The position numbers and the translations under genes are program-made. DNA of 64,000 nt from Pseudomonas purpurea (GTDB lineage: Bacteria > Pseudomonadota > Gammaproteobacteria > Pseudomonadales > Pseudomonadaceae): the NCBI RefSeq assembly GCF_039908635.1, contig NZ_CP150918.1, positions 2,661,001 through 2,725,000 on the forward strand. The letters run 5' to 3'. The notes beneath the pieces were generated by a model that saw nothing but the letters and a program-made list of their open reading frames with translations, was not told the origin of the DNA and made no database searches. This document shows, one piece after another, positions 42,618-51,446 of this stretch (positions are counted from its first letter, which is position 1; every line of letters starts with the position of its first letter).

Positions 42618-43595
42618 TCAAACCGTGGGGCCGACGTTGACCCACCAGGACAGCGGCTTTTCGACCCGGATCGGCAGCGCGGCTTCCAGCAGGCGCAGTG
42701 CCTGATCGGTGTCCTTGAGCGGGAATGAACCCATCACCGGCAACCCGGCGATGCGCGGGTCGCAGCCCAGATGCCCTAGGCGATAACGGCTCAGTTCTTC
42801 CAGCAACTGGCCCAGTGGCAGGTTATCGGCCAACAGCACGCCGCGCCGCCAGGCTTCACGGGCGGCAACCGCCACCGACGACGGTTCAAACCCATGCTGG
42901 GTGAACGCCAGTTGGCGTCCGGCCGGCACGGTCTGCTCCTGGCCGTGGACGGTGCGCACCTGCACCGCGCCGTCGAACACATTGAGGCGTGTTTGGCCGT
43001 TTTCTTCGCGCACACTGAATCGGGTGCCCAGTGCCCGCAATCGACCTTGCGCGGTTTGCACCAGGAAGGGCCGGTCGAGGTCCTTGGCAGTGTCGATCAG
43101 CACTTCGCCGACCCGCAGATGCAGCAACCGCTCGCGGTTGCTGAAGCGTACATCCAGCGCACTCAGGGCATTGAGCCAGATCCGGCTGCCGTCGCTGAGC
43201 AGGGTTTCGCGGGTTTCGCCAACGCCTGTCGCGAGGTCCGCCGTCCAGCGGCTCAACGTGTCGGACAGCGGGGTGCCGCGCCAGGTGCTCCAGCCGAGCA
43301 GGCTGCCGCCGGTCAGGATCAGCAAGGATTTGAGGGCGCTGCGACGGCTGACGCGGCCTCGGCCCGGGCTGCGCAGTGCCTGGCTGCTGGCCAGCGGATC
43401 GGTGTCGTCATGCAGCGGCGCGAAGCGTTGACCGACCCGTTCCACGTAGCGCCACGCCTCCTGATGCTCACCGCTTTGCGCCAGCCAGGCTTGCCAGCGC
43501 TGGCGCTCGTGTTCGCCCACCTGTTGATCGTTGAGCTGGACGTACCAGTGGGCGGCCTGTTGCAGGCTGGTGTGGCTGAGGGTTTTCAAGGGCAT
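42618..43595 (-). CDS. fecR: FecR-family anti-sigma factor / sigma regulator
   Basis: A 325-residue inner-membrane signal transducer. The cytosolic N-terminal FecR domain starts with QQAAHWYVQLNDQQVGEHER and WQAWLAQSGEHQEAWRYVER, containing the conserved Trp residues. One TM helix lies at about residues 86-103 (LKSLLILTGGSLLGW). The periplasmic part includes TLLSDGSRIWLNALSALDVR and a C-terminal receptor-contact segment. It relays the signal from the TonB receptor to the ECF sigma factor encoded three bases upstream. Confidence 0.92.
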   Translation of the reverse strand: MPLKTLSHTSLQQAAHWYVQLNDQQVGEHERQRWQAWLAQSGEHQEAWRYVERVGQRFAPLHDDTDPLASSQALRSPGRGRVSRRSALKSLLILTGGSLLGWSTWRGTPLSDTLSRWTADLATGVGETRETLLSDGSRIWLNALSALDVRFSNRERLLHLRVGEVLIDTAKDLDRPFLVQTAQGRLRALGTRFSVREENGQTRLNVFDGAVQVRTVHGQEQTVPAGRQLAFTQHGFEPSSVAVAAREAWRRGVLLADNLPLGQLLEELSRYRLGHLGCDPRIAGLPVMGSFPLKDTDQALRLLEAALPIRVEKPLSWWVNVGPTV

Positions 43596-43598
43596 GGG

Positions 43599-44123
43599 TT
43601 ACTCGATCAGCAGGCCGTCGAGTTCGGCCTCCAGCAGGGCACAATGCATCAGCGCCTGGGCCAGGTACTTCTTGACCATGCGTTCGGACACACCGATCTC
43701 AATGGCGATGGTTTTGTACGGCATGCCCTGCAGTTGGGCGAGTACAAAGGCGTCCCGCACTCGCGCGGGCAAACGCTGGAGCATGGCGTCCACTTCGTGC
43801 AGGGTTTCGACAATGATCGCCCGGTGTTCCGGCGAGGGTTGCAGCGCCTGCGGCCGTTCGGCCAGCGCTTGCAGCCAGGCCTGCTCAAGTTGTCGGCGGC
43901 GCCAGTGATCGATGCACAGCCCACGGGCGATGGTCGCCAGGTAGGAGCGTTCATGCACCTCGCATTCAAAGGCCTGCGGGCGTTTGAGCACACGGATGAA
44001 GGTGTCATGCACCAGATCCGCCGCATCGAACGCGTTGCTCAGGCGTCGGCGCAACAATTCATACAGCCAGCGATGATGACTGGTGTAGAGGTTCGAAACA
44101 GAGCAGGAATCGGCGACCGGCAT
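43599..44123 (-). CDS. fecI: FecI-like ECF sigma factor
   Basis: A 174-residue sigma-70 ECF factor of the iron-starvation group. Region 2 has SHHRWLYELLRRRLSNAFDA and DLVHDTFIRVLKRPQ; region 4 has LPARVRDAFVLAQLQGMPYK and IAIEIGVSERMVKKYLAQAL. It should direct transcription of the TonB receptor gene when the siderophore is bound. The start is set at MPVADS (44123) because it gives family-typical length; the longer frame is unconserved. No clear Fur box was identified in the 203-base gap upstream. Confidence 0.9.
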   Translation of the reverse strand: MPVADSCSVSNLYTSHHRWLYELLRRRLSNAFDAADLVHDTFIRVLKRPQAFECEVHERSYLATIARGLCIDHWRRRQLEQAWLQALAERPQALQPSPEHRAIIVETLHEVDAMLQRLPARVRDAFVLAQLQGMPYKTIAIEIGVSERMVKKYLAQALMHCALLEAELDGLLIE

Positions 44124-44326
44124 TGAGAGCACGTATCCATGGGCGACGAGGCGCCGCGAGTGCAAATGGGAATGGGTCGCGATTAAAGCAAATGGCCCGA
44201 CAGGGTGCAAATGATATTGGTTTGCTTTTAGGTGTTGCGGATGCCGGTCGGCTCCCTTCGGGCTACACCTCGTTGGCCATCAACACTGCGCGGGCTTTGC
44301 CAGCACCGCGCAGCCTGAGCGTACCC

Positions 44327-45130
44327 TCAGAAGCGAACGGTAGCGCCCGTCGTCAGCCAACGGTCGCGATCACCAGTGAGGTTACGACCCAGCACCAGGT
44401 CCAGGTCCACGGCTTGCCCGAGATGAAACCTTGGCCCGGCCTGCCAGGATTGTTCGCCGCCTTCCTGGCCGTAGCGTTCGGCAATCAAGGTCAGTGAATC
44501 GGCAACCGCGTATTCAACGCCGCTGCCCCAGGTCATGCGGTGTTTTTGCTCGCCGTCGTCATAGGCATGGGCCCAACCGCCGTTGACGTTGAGTCGCAGG
44601 GCATCGAACGGTTGCCAGGTGAGCGGCACGCTCAGGTCGGCGCCGTCGAAGCTGTGGGCGCGGTTCAGGGCAAAATGCGCGGCACCCGACAGGGCGATTT
44701 CCAGCCCCAGGTCCTGGTTTGAATACAATTGCGCCTTGAGTTGCGGACTCAACTGGGTCTGCGTGCCGTCATCGCCGTGACCTTGCTGCACGGCGCCTCC
44801 CCATTGCAGCCAAGGCAGGCCCCGGGAGGTGCAGCCTTGAGAAATGACGGCGTTGTGGGTGGCGCCGTCATGGCGGTTGCGGGTGAACCAGGCGTCGATG
44901 TTGCACTCGCCGGGACGGTTGATCGCGCCATCGTCGACGGCGTACGAACCTGCGGCCGCGAACGCCTTGGAGAGCAGGCTGAGGGAGGCGACGGCGCCGA
45001 GTGTCATGCCGATGAAAAACACGTTGCGGCGCAGGGCGCGTTGTCGGGAGGGAGGCAGTTGCTGGAGAACGGAGCGCGGGAATACCGACGGTGTGGTGTT
45101 TTCAGGGCGGCGACGGTTGAGTGTGTGCAT
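44327..45130 (-). CDS. probable outer-membrane beta-barrel protein, unknown function
   Basis: A 267-residue protein that I cannot assign. A long basic N-terminal region is followed by a hydrophobic export segment (NVFFIGMTLGAVASLSLLSK, ending about residue 56 AFA). The rest shows alternating patterns of amphipathic strands (LQWGGAVQQG, LTWQPFDALRLNVNGGWAHA, MTWGSGVEYAVADSLTLIAE) and ends in GATVRF, a typical BAM-recognised C-terminus. It has two cysteines near the mature N-terminus. GAGG six bases before the ATG supports 45130. It lies next to the FecIR operon but shows no clear link. Confidence 0.6.
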   Translation of the reverse strand: MHTLNRRRPENTTPSVFPRSVLQQLPPSRQRALRRNVFFIGMTLGAVASLSLLSKAFAAAGSYAVDDGAINRPGECNIDAWFTRNRHDGATHNAVISQGCTSRGLPWLQWGGAVQQGHGDDGTQTQLSPQLKAQLYSNQDLGLEIALSGAAHFALNRAHSFDGADLSVPLTWQPFDALRLNVNGGWAHAYDDGEQKHRMTWGSGVEYAVADSLTLIAERYGQEGGEQSWQAGPRFHLGQAVDLDLVLGRNLTGDRDRWLTTGATVRF

Positions 45131-45288
45131 GGTGGACCTCGACTGACAAAGGCTCACGACGACCCCGACTGCGTGCCGAATGGAAGGCAGGCGGGGCATG
45201 GTCGAGAAGGGTATTGAACGGGTGGCTTCTATCGCGACGACAACTGGGGTCTTCGGTCATTGGGCACGCTCCTGGTGGGGATAAAGGG

Positions 45289-45636
45289 TCAACTCTCGAC
45301 CGATAAAACATGAATTCCGGCGGCCTTGGCCTGGCTGACCAGCTCACTGGTGTCCTCGCCGCCGGGCAAGGCGATGACGACGTCAGGGCGACTGTCCCTG
45401 AGCATGAAGTGGTTGCGCTGGCGCTCGGCCTGTTTGCCATGCAACTGCCAGTTCGGCGGGTAGCGGACCACGTCGGCCCCGACCTCACGGGCCCAGTCCT
45501 CTATCGCGCTGCCCAGGAACTGGCTGCCGCCGTGAATCAGCACATCAATGGCCTTGAGGCGGTGATAGGCATCCAGCACTTGTCGGGACATCGGGGTGTC
45601 GGCGTAGTGCCGGCCGGCACAGATCAGGACGCGCAT
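45289..45636 (-). CDS. DUF2493 / SLOG-family protein
   Basis: A 115-residue Rossmann-like SLOG-fold protein: MRVLICAGRHYADTPMSRQV, IDVLIHGGSQFLGSAIEDWA and PDVVIALPGGEDTSELVSQA. SLOG domains bind nucleotides or nucleotide-derived ligands and occur in DprA and stress-signalling proteins; this short form has no known role. The ATG overlaps the end of the Na/Pi cotransporter frame by 13 bases, so they are probably cotranscribed. AAGGA lies nine bases upstream. Confidence 0.82.
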   Translation of the reverse strand: MRVLICAGRHYADTPMSRQVLDAYHRLKAIDVLIHGGSQFLGSAIEDWAREVGADVVRYPPNWQLHGKQAERQRNHFMLRDSRPDVVIALPGGEDTSELVSQAKAAGIHVLSVES

Positions 45637-47310
45637 GTGACGGTGTCCTTGTGCGGTGCCAGTGCTTCGCAACGGTCCGGGATCAGGGTGTCGTTGTGCT
45701 CCCCGCAGCGTTCCAGTACCGGGTAGCCCAGGGCTGCAATGTGGTGATGAACGCGACGATAATCGCGCAGCACCCGCTGGAAAATATCCCCGGACTCGGC
45801 CCACGCCGTCTTGTCATTCTGCAATTTGCGAAAGTGTTCCCGACTGGCACTGGCTTCAAGTTTGCGTACGGTTTCCTTGTGGCTGACCAGGGCGTGGGCC
45901 GCCGAGACGTCCTCTCTCAAGAACGCGGTAATGGCCAGGTTCAGGCTGTCCAGCAAGGCCAGGTGCAAGGCCTGGATATGGATCAGTTCGAATTTTGAAA
46001 AGTGCTCGCCACGGCGAGTCCTGCGGATCGCCAACTGCGCCAGGTTGCCGAGAATGTCGCCAGCATGTTCCAGATTGATCACGAACATCAGGATTTCCTG
46101 GGCGCGGTCAGCATCGGCATCGCTCAGGCCATCCTGGCCGATGTCCGCGAGATAGGCGCGAATCGCGGCACTGAGCAGGTCCACGGAGTGGTCCAGTTGG
46201 CGGACCTTGTCGGCGGTGAGCTGGTCGGGCTTCTCGAACAGTTGCAGGACCTGATTGAGCATCAGGGACGCCATGTCCGCCAGGCGCAAGGCCTCGCGCA
46301 CGGCATTGGAGAGCCCGATGTTGGCCACTTCCAGCCCGGCCTCATCGAGGTATTGCGGCATACCGGGGTCCGCCGGGCGCTCTGGCTGGGGAAGCACACG
46401 GGTCAACACGCGTGCGAACGGTTCGGTCAGGCCGATGAACAGCACCGCCAGCGCCAGATTGAACGCGGTGTGCAGGTAGACCACCAGGTGCGCGGGGCCA
46501 ATATCGATCCGGGCCAAGTGACTGGCCAGGAACGGCAGGCAAGGCAGCAATGCCAGGGTGCCCAGCAGGCGGATCAACAGGTTGCCCACTGGCAGGCGCC
46601 GCGCCATGTTCGACCCGGCGCTCATCACTGATGGCAAGGCCCCGCCGATGTTGGCACCGAGCATCAGGGCCATCGCGGTGACGGGCGTCATCATTCCGGT
46701 ACCGGCCAGGGAGGCGATGAGCAGGACCACCGCGACGCTGGAGTGGCAGGCCCAGGTCAACAGGACCGTGGCGACCACCGCAATGATCAGATCGCCTTCA
46801 AGGCTTTGCATGACCACGCGAAACACCGGGGTTTCTTCCATGTGGCCCAGGCTGGCGCTGAGCAGGCCCAGGGCCAACAGCATCAGGCCCCAGGCCGATC
46901 AGGGCGCAGCCGACGCTTTCAAAGCGCGAATCATCGCGCAGCCGAAAGACGATAAAACCTGCCAGCAAGATGAGCGGCGTCACCAGTGACGTATCGAAGC
47001 TCAGCAGTTGCACCACCAGGGTCGAACCGATATTCGCCCCCAGCATCACCGCCAGGGCAGGTGCCAGGCTCAGGGTGCCGGCCGCGGTAAACGAGGTGGC
47101 CATCAGGCTGACCGCCGTACTGCTTTGCAGCACGCCGGTGATACCGATTCCGGAAATCAGCGCCATCCAGCGATTATTCAGGTGACGCCCCATCCAGTTG
47201 CGCAGTTGGGTGCCAAACCCGCGCAGCAGGGCGGTTGAGATCATATGGGTGCCCCACAGCAACAGTGCGATGGCGCCCGCGAGGTTCAGCAAGAGAGTGG
47301 TTCCCGGCAT
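45624..47310 (-). pseudogene. Na+/Pi cotransporter with PhoU-like domain, one-base frameshift
   Basis: Two frames join into a 561-residue NptA/Na-Pi type transporter after removing one base in the GGGG run at 46888-46891. The first frame gives LLLNLAGAIALLLWGTHMIS and GVLQSSTAVSLMATSFTAAG, ending at CALIGLG. The second gives LMLLALGLLSASLGHMEETP, then the QSS-containing second repeat and a C-terminal PhoU-like domain (about 200 residues). The break is in CTGGGGCCTG and the corrected length is a multiple of three. The start at 47310 has GGAG upstream. It imports phosphate with sodium in other bacteria. As given it would be truncated at about 150 residues. Confidence 0.82.
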
Positions 47311-47334
47311 GAGGAATCTCCACATAACAAACAT

Positions 47335-47550
47335 TTATTTTTTACGAGGCCGCAATAACCTGACGCTGGTGGTGTTCAAGGTGCTGCAAAAGCCCAGGGC
47401 GAAGCGCACTTCCACGGCGCTCAGCCATCCACGGGCGTACAGGCGAACACTGACGACCATCAAACCTTTCGCGGCGTTAGCCAGACAAAAAACAGACAGG
47501 GCCCGCATGCAGTGGTCTATCCACTGCAGGGTCTTGGACGCTGGGTTCAT
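47335..47550 (-). CDS. small hypothetical protein, 71 residues
   Basis: An ORF with a convincing GGAG Shine-Dalgarno seven bases before its ATG, between mgtA and the Na/Pi gene on the same strand. The product is basic (C-terminal RLLRPRKK) with a moderately hydrophobic middle (MRALSVFCLANAAKGLMVVS). I recognise no family. It could be a real small protein of the Mg/Pi region or a spurious ORF. Confidence 0.45.
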   Translation of the reverse strand: MNPASKTLQWIDHCMRALSVFCLANAAKGLMVVSVRLYARGWLSAVEVRFALGFCSTLNTTSVRLLRPRKK

Positions 47551-47617
47551 GTTCCGTCTCCACGCAATCGGGGGGCATGGGCCGGCGCGGCAAGGCGCCA
47601 GCCCATGCCGGTTCAGC

Positions 47618-50332
47618 TCAGTACCACTGCTTGAAGCGGCGGATGTAGATCGTCTTCATTAGTTGCGCGACGCAGCAGTAGCTGAGCAAGGTGCCCACCA
47701 GCCAAGGGAAGTACGCCAGCGGCAGCGGCTCCAGGCCCACCAGGGTGCCCAGTGGCGAGAACGGCACGTAGATCCCCAGCACAATCACAATGCAGGTCAT
47801 CATGATCACCGGCCACGCGGCGGTGCTCTGGAAGAACGGGATCTTGCGGGTACGCAGCATGTGCACCACCAGGGTTTGCGACAGCAGCCCCTCGATGAAC
47901 CAGCCGGACTGGAACAGGGTCTGCATTTCCACGCTGTTGGCCGAGAACACGTACCACATCAGGGCGAAGGTGGTGATGTCGAAGATCGACGAGGTCGGCC
48001 CGATCCAGATCATGAAGCGCCCGATGTTTTTGGCGTCCCACTTGCGTGGTTTTTGCAGGTATTCCTTGTCCATCTTGTCCCACGGCAACGCCAGTTGGGA
48101 GATGTCGTACATCAGGTTTTGCAGCAGCAGGTGGATCGACAGCATCGGCAGGAACGGAATGAACGCACTGGCCACCAACACCGAGAACACATTGCCGAAG
48201 TTGGAGCTGGCGGTCATGTTCAGGTACTTCATGATGTTGCCGAAGGTCTCGCGACCTTTGAGTACGCCTTCTTCCAGCACCATCAGGCTCTTTTCCAGCA
48301 GGATGATGTCGGCCGATTCCTTGGCGATGTCCGTGCCGCTGTCCACCGAAATACCGACATCGGCGTCACGCAGGGCCGGGGCATCGTTAATGCCGTCGCC
48401 GAGAAAGCCCACGGTATGACCGTTGGCTTGCAGCGCCTTGAGCACCCGGGATTTTTGCAGCGGGGTGAGCTTGGCAAACACCGTGCGCTCTTCGACCTGC
48501 TGCTTGAGCGTGACGTCGTCCATCGCCTCGATTTCCGGGCCCAGCAGCGGTGCGCCGGGTTCCAGCCCGACCTGACGGCAGATCTTGCTGGTGACCACGG
48601 CGTTGTCGCCGGTCAGTACCTTGACCGCGACGCCGATGTCCCGCAGCGCAGCAATCGCCGGGCCAGCGGTTTCTTTCGGCGGATCGAGGAACGTGAGGAA
48701 GCCACGGATCACCAGGTCCCGCTCATCGGCGGTGTGGTATTGGTTCTGCGACTGCGCCTTGGGAATCTCGCGGGTCGCCACCACCAACACGCGGAAACCA
48801 TCCTCGTTGTACTCGTTGGCCAGGGTCAGCAATTGCTGGCGGCGTGCTTGATCCAGAGCGACGACGGTGTCGCCTTCCATCACATGGGTGGCAATGCCGA
48901 GCATTTCTTCCACGGCGCCTTTGCACACCAGCAGGTGGTCATCGCGGCTGTCTTTGACAATGATCGACAGACGACGGCGCACGAAGTCGAAAGGCAGTTC
49001 ATCGACCTTGCTGTAGGCGAAGGGCACTTTGAACTTGGGGTCTTGCCGGGAGAATTGCACCACCGCCTGATCCATCAGGTTGCGGATGCCGCTTTGGTGG
49101 TGGCTGTTGAGCCAGGCCAGGGCCAGGATCGATTCGTCGCGCTTGCCGCGGGTGTCGACATGGTGCTCGAGGATGATGTGGTCCTGGGTCAGGGTGCCGG
49201 TCTTGTCAGTGCACAGCACGTCCATCGAACCCAGGTTCTGGATCGCGTTCAGGCGCTTGACCACCACTTTGCGCCTGGCCATGGCGGTGGCGCCTTTTGC
49301 CAGGTTGGCGCTGACAATCATCGGCAGCATTTCCGGGGTCAAACCGACCGCAACCGCCAAGGCAAACAGGAAGGCATCGCCCCAATCGCCCTTGGAAAAA
49401 CCGTTGAGGAAAAACACGATGGGCACCATGACCAGCATGAAGCGGATCAGCAACCAACTGACGCTGTTGACCCCTCGGTCGAAGGCGGTTTGTGTCCGTG
49501 AACCGACAATCGCCTTGGCCAGCGAGCCAAAGTAGGTGCGCGGACCGGTCGCGACCACCACCGCACGTGCGGTGCCGCTGACCACGTTGGTGCCCATGAA
49601 GCAGATGTTCGGCAGGTCCAGCAGGTTGCTCTGATCGGCTGCGGTGTGGCTGGCGGATTTTTGCGTCACATCGCCCAGGGTGTCGTATTTCTCCACCGGC
49701 AAGGCTTCACCGGTCAGCACGGCCTGGCTGATGAACAGGTCTCGGGACTCGATCAGGCGAATGTCGGCGGGGATCATGTCCCCGGCCGACAGTTGCACGA
49801 TGTCGCCCGCCACCAGTTCGCGCATCGGCACTTCCCGCACGGTCGCTTTGGCGCCGACTTCTTCGCGCCGCAGGACGGTGGCCGTGGTGCGGACCATCGC
49901 CTTGAGGGCTTCGGCCGATTTGGCCGAGCGGTGTTCCTGCCAGAACCGCAGCAGGCTGCTGAGGCCGACCATCAGCCCGATGATGATGACCTTGGTCAGG
50001 TCGCCGTCTTCGCCGTCACGCTCCGGGAGCCAGAAGTCGGTGACGAAGCTGATGATGCCCAGGGTCAGCAGTACGTAGATGAAGGGGTTATGCAGGGCCA
50101 GGAGAAACTGCACGAGGGCGTGAGGCGGCCGGTCGTGATCGACCTCGTTGTAGCCTTCGCGTTGCAGGCGGCCCTCGGCGTCCAGTTCGGTCAGGCCATC
50201 AGGGGTTGCCCTGACATTGGCCAGGGTGGCCGAGAGACCGTTTTGAGCTTCCCGGGCGGCACGCATCGACAGCTTGCTGGTGTCGCTGGCGCTGTTCTTG
50301 TCTCGAACCCTGGTGTTTTTTACTGTGCTCAT
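47618..50332 (-). CDS. mgtA: magnesium-translocating P-type ATPase
   Basis: A 904-residue P3B-type ATPase that imports Mg2+ across the inner membrane. Motifs: actuator LTGEALPVEKYD, phosphorylation DKTGTLT in VLCTDKTGTLTQDHIILEHH, KGAVEEML in the nucleotide domain, VKVLTGDNAVV, and the hinge GFLGDGINDAPALRDADVGI. Ten membrane helices are predicted. The start at 50332 is set by AGGAG eight bases upstream. In enterobacteria mgtA is induced by PhoPQ in low Mg2+; no PhoP box was confidently seen here. An upstream 94-residue ORF is on the same strand. Confidence 0.95.
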   Translation of the reverse strand: MSTVKNTRVRDKNSASDTSKLSMRAAREAQNGLSATLANVRATPDGLTELDAEGRLQREGYNEVDHDRPPHALVQFLLALHNPFIYVLLTLGIISFVTDFWLPERDGEDGDLTKVIIIGLMVGLSSLLRFWQEHRSAKSAEALKAMVRTTATVLRREEVGAKATVREVPMRELVAGDIVQLSAGDMIPADIRLIESRDLFISQAVLTGEALPVEKYDTLGDVTQKSASHTAADQSNLLDLPNICFMGTNVVSGTARAVVVATGPRTYFGSLAKAIVGSRTQTAFDRGVNSVSWLLIRFMLVMVPIVFFLNGFSKGDWGDAFLFALAVAVGLTPEMLPMIVSANLAKGATAMARRKVVVKRLNAIQNLGSMDVLCTDKTGTLTQDHIILEHHVDTRGKRDESILALAWLNSHHQSGIRNLMDQAVVQFSRQDPKFKVPFAYSKVDELPFDFVRRRLSIIVKDSRDDHLLVCKGAVEEMLGIATHVMEGDTVVALDQARRQQLLTLANEYNEDGFRVLVVATREIPKAQSQNQYHTADERDLVIRGFLTFLDPPKETAGPAIAALRDIGVAVKVLTGDNAVVTSKICRQVGLEPGAPLLGPEIEAMDDVTLKQQVEERTVFAKLTPLQKSRVLKALQANGHTVGFLGDGINDAPALRDADVGISVDSGTDIAKESADIILLEKSLMVLEEGVLKGRETFGNIMKYLNMTASSNFGNVFSVLVASAFIPFLPMLSIHLLLQNLMYDISQLALPWDKMDKEYLQKPRKWDAKNIGRFMIWIGPTSSIFDITTFALMWYVFSANSVEMQTLFQSGWFIEGLLSQTLVVHMLRTRKIPFFQSTAAWPVIMMTCIVIVLGIYVPFSPLGTLVGLEPLPLAYFPWLVGTLLSYCCVAQLMKTIYIRRFKQWY

Positions 50333-50411
50333 TGTATGTACTCCTGTCGCCAATACTCGACAAAACACACCTGCAACCAACCTTATTGAAGGCGAGCAAA
50401 AGCATGCCGAG

Positions 50412-50426
50412 TCGCGGAATTCGCGA
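50412..50426. repeat. 15-bp dyad in the mgtA 5' region
   Basis: TCGCGGAATTCGCGA has symmetric TCGCG/CGCGA arms and lies 80 bases before mgtA. It could be a small hairpin in the leader or an operator. Confidence 0.35.
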
Positions 50427-50615
50427 TCGGTTTAAATAAGTTTTTAGTTGTGAATTCAAGTCCCGCTATAACACCGCTATTAATTAAGCGCGCAGCGGGT
50501 AACTACTGGCTTCGTCCATAGAGAACTCCAGTTCATTAACAGTGGTTTTTAGCCGGAAAATAATAAGGGGCAAGAGCGTCTCGAAGAGAAAGTCCTGGCC
50601 GTTATTATTTAATGC

Positions 50616-50900
50616 TTATCCCGCGTGAGCGCCTGTATAGACGCTCGGCAACAGGCTCGCCCGGGCAAACTGGCCGAAAAAGCTTCTACTCTGCGGGTCT
50701 TGGGAATCGGCCAGGCTCCAGCGCTGCTCCAGTTGACCTGTGGCAGGGCTGACGCGCCAATGCACCTGGCGGTGCGCAGGCTTTACGCCGGGAACGGGGG
50801 CAGAGAAGGGCGCACGGGCACGGGAAGCAACGTCGTGCTTCACGCGCATGCTGGAGGCAAAGGCGCGAACGCCGGGTAGAACATGGGTTTTAAAGGTCAT
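50616..50900 (-). CDS. hypothetical 94-residue protein upstream of mgtA
   Basis: The ORF has GAGG six bases before its ATG and ends 283 bases before mgtA on the same strand. The product is basic N-terminally and contains HWRVSPATGQLEQRWSLADS followed by DPQSRSFFGQFARAS. No family was assigned, but this kind of short Arg/Pro-rich protein is found near Mg2+ transport genes in other pseudomonads by my recollection. Cotranscription with mgtA is possible. Confidence 0.5.
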   Translation of the reverse strand: MTFKTHVLPGVRAFASSMRVKHDVASRARAPFSAPVPGVKPAHRQVHWRVSPATGQLEQRWSLADSQDPQSRSFFGQFARASLLPSVYTGAHAG

Positions 50901-51446
50901 AACACACCTCGCGACCGGACTGGCGCCGGGGAGGTCGTTACGTTGGAGCGTCAGGCTCTAGCGCAGTTGACCCCGCCGTGCAGGCGAGTCCCGTCAATGT
51001 CTGGGTTTAGCGCCCGGATCTCCGCATTCACGGTGACCGGACAGCGACTAGATACTGTGTCCATTGGCTTCTTTTGTGAGGTTTAAAAAAGGCCTGAGTT
51101 ACCGGCCCGGGCAATCTACTCAGATGGGTAAGTAAAGTCAATGTTAAATGTCCGGTGTTGTCCCCGGTTCAGTGACTGTTCAGGAACTTCGATAGTTATA
51201 AATGGATAAGAGGTCGTGGATATTAAACAGGTCGTCGTTTAATCCGGGCAGAGCGTTGACCCGCTGACGCTTTGCATAGGCAGTCACTAACGCTTGTACC
51301 GATGGGGGCAAGGTGACGTGCGTACAGGCGGGAATGGAGCGTGAGGCGAAAAGGGTATTGGTTTGCTTTTGGCGGATGCGGATGTCGGCCCGTGCGGATT
51401 GCCGCTAGACTTGCCGCCCGAATTTGCCGCAAGGACGCTCCGCATC
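50901..51446. other. intergenic region between the small mgtA-linked ORF and the XAC2610-like gene
   Basis: This divergent 546-base region has no credible gene. It must contain promoters for both directions. The stretch TATTGGTTTGCTTTTGGCGG (starting about 51356) resembles one near 44214 (ATATTGGTTTGCTTTTAGGT), a possible short dispersed repeat. Nothing else was recognised. Confidence 0.5.

Noticed and set aside
50333..50615. An Mg2+ M-box riboswitch or MgtL-type proline-rich leader for mgtA
   Set aside because: No proline-rich short ORF and no recognisable M-box core was seen; only a 15-bp dyad.
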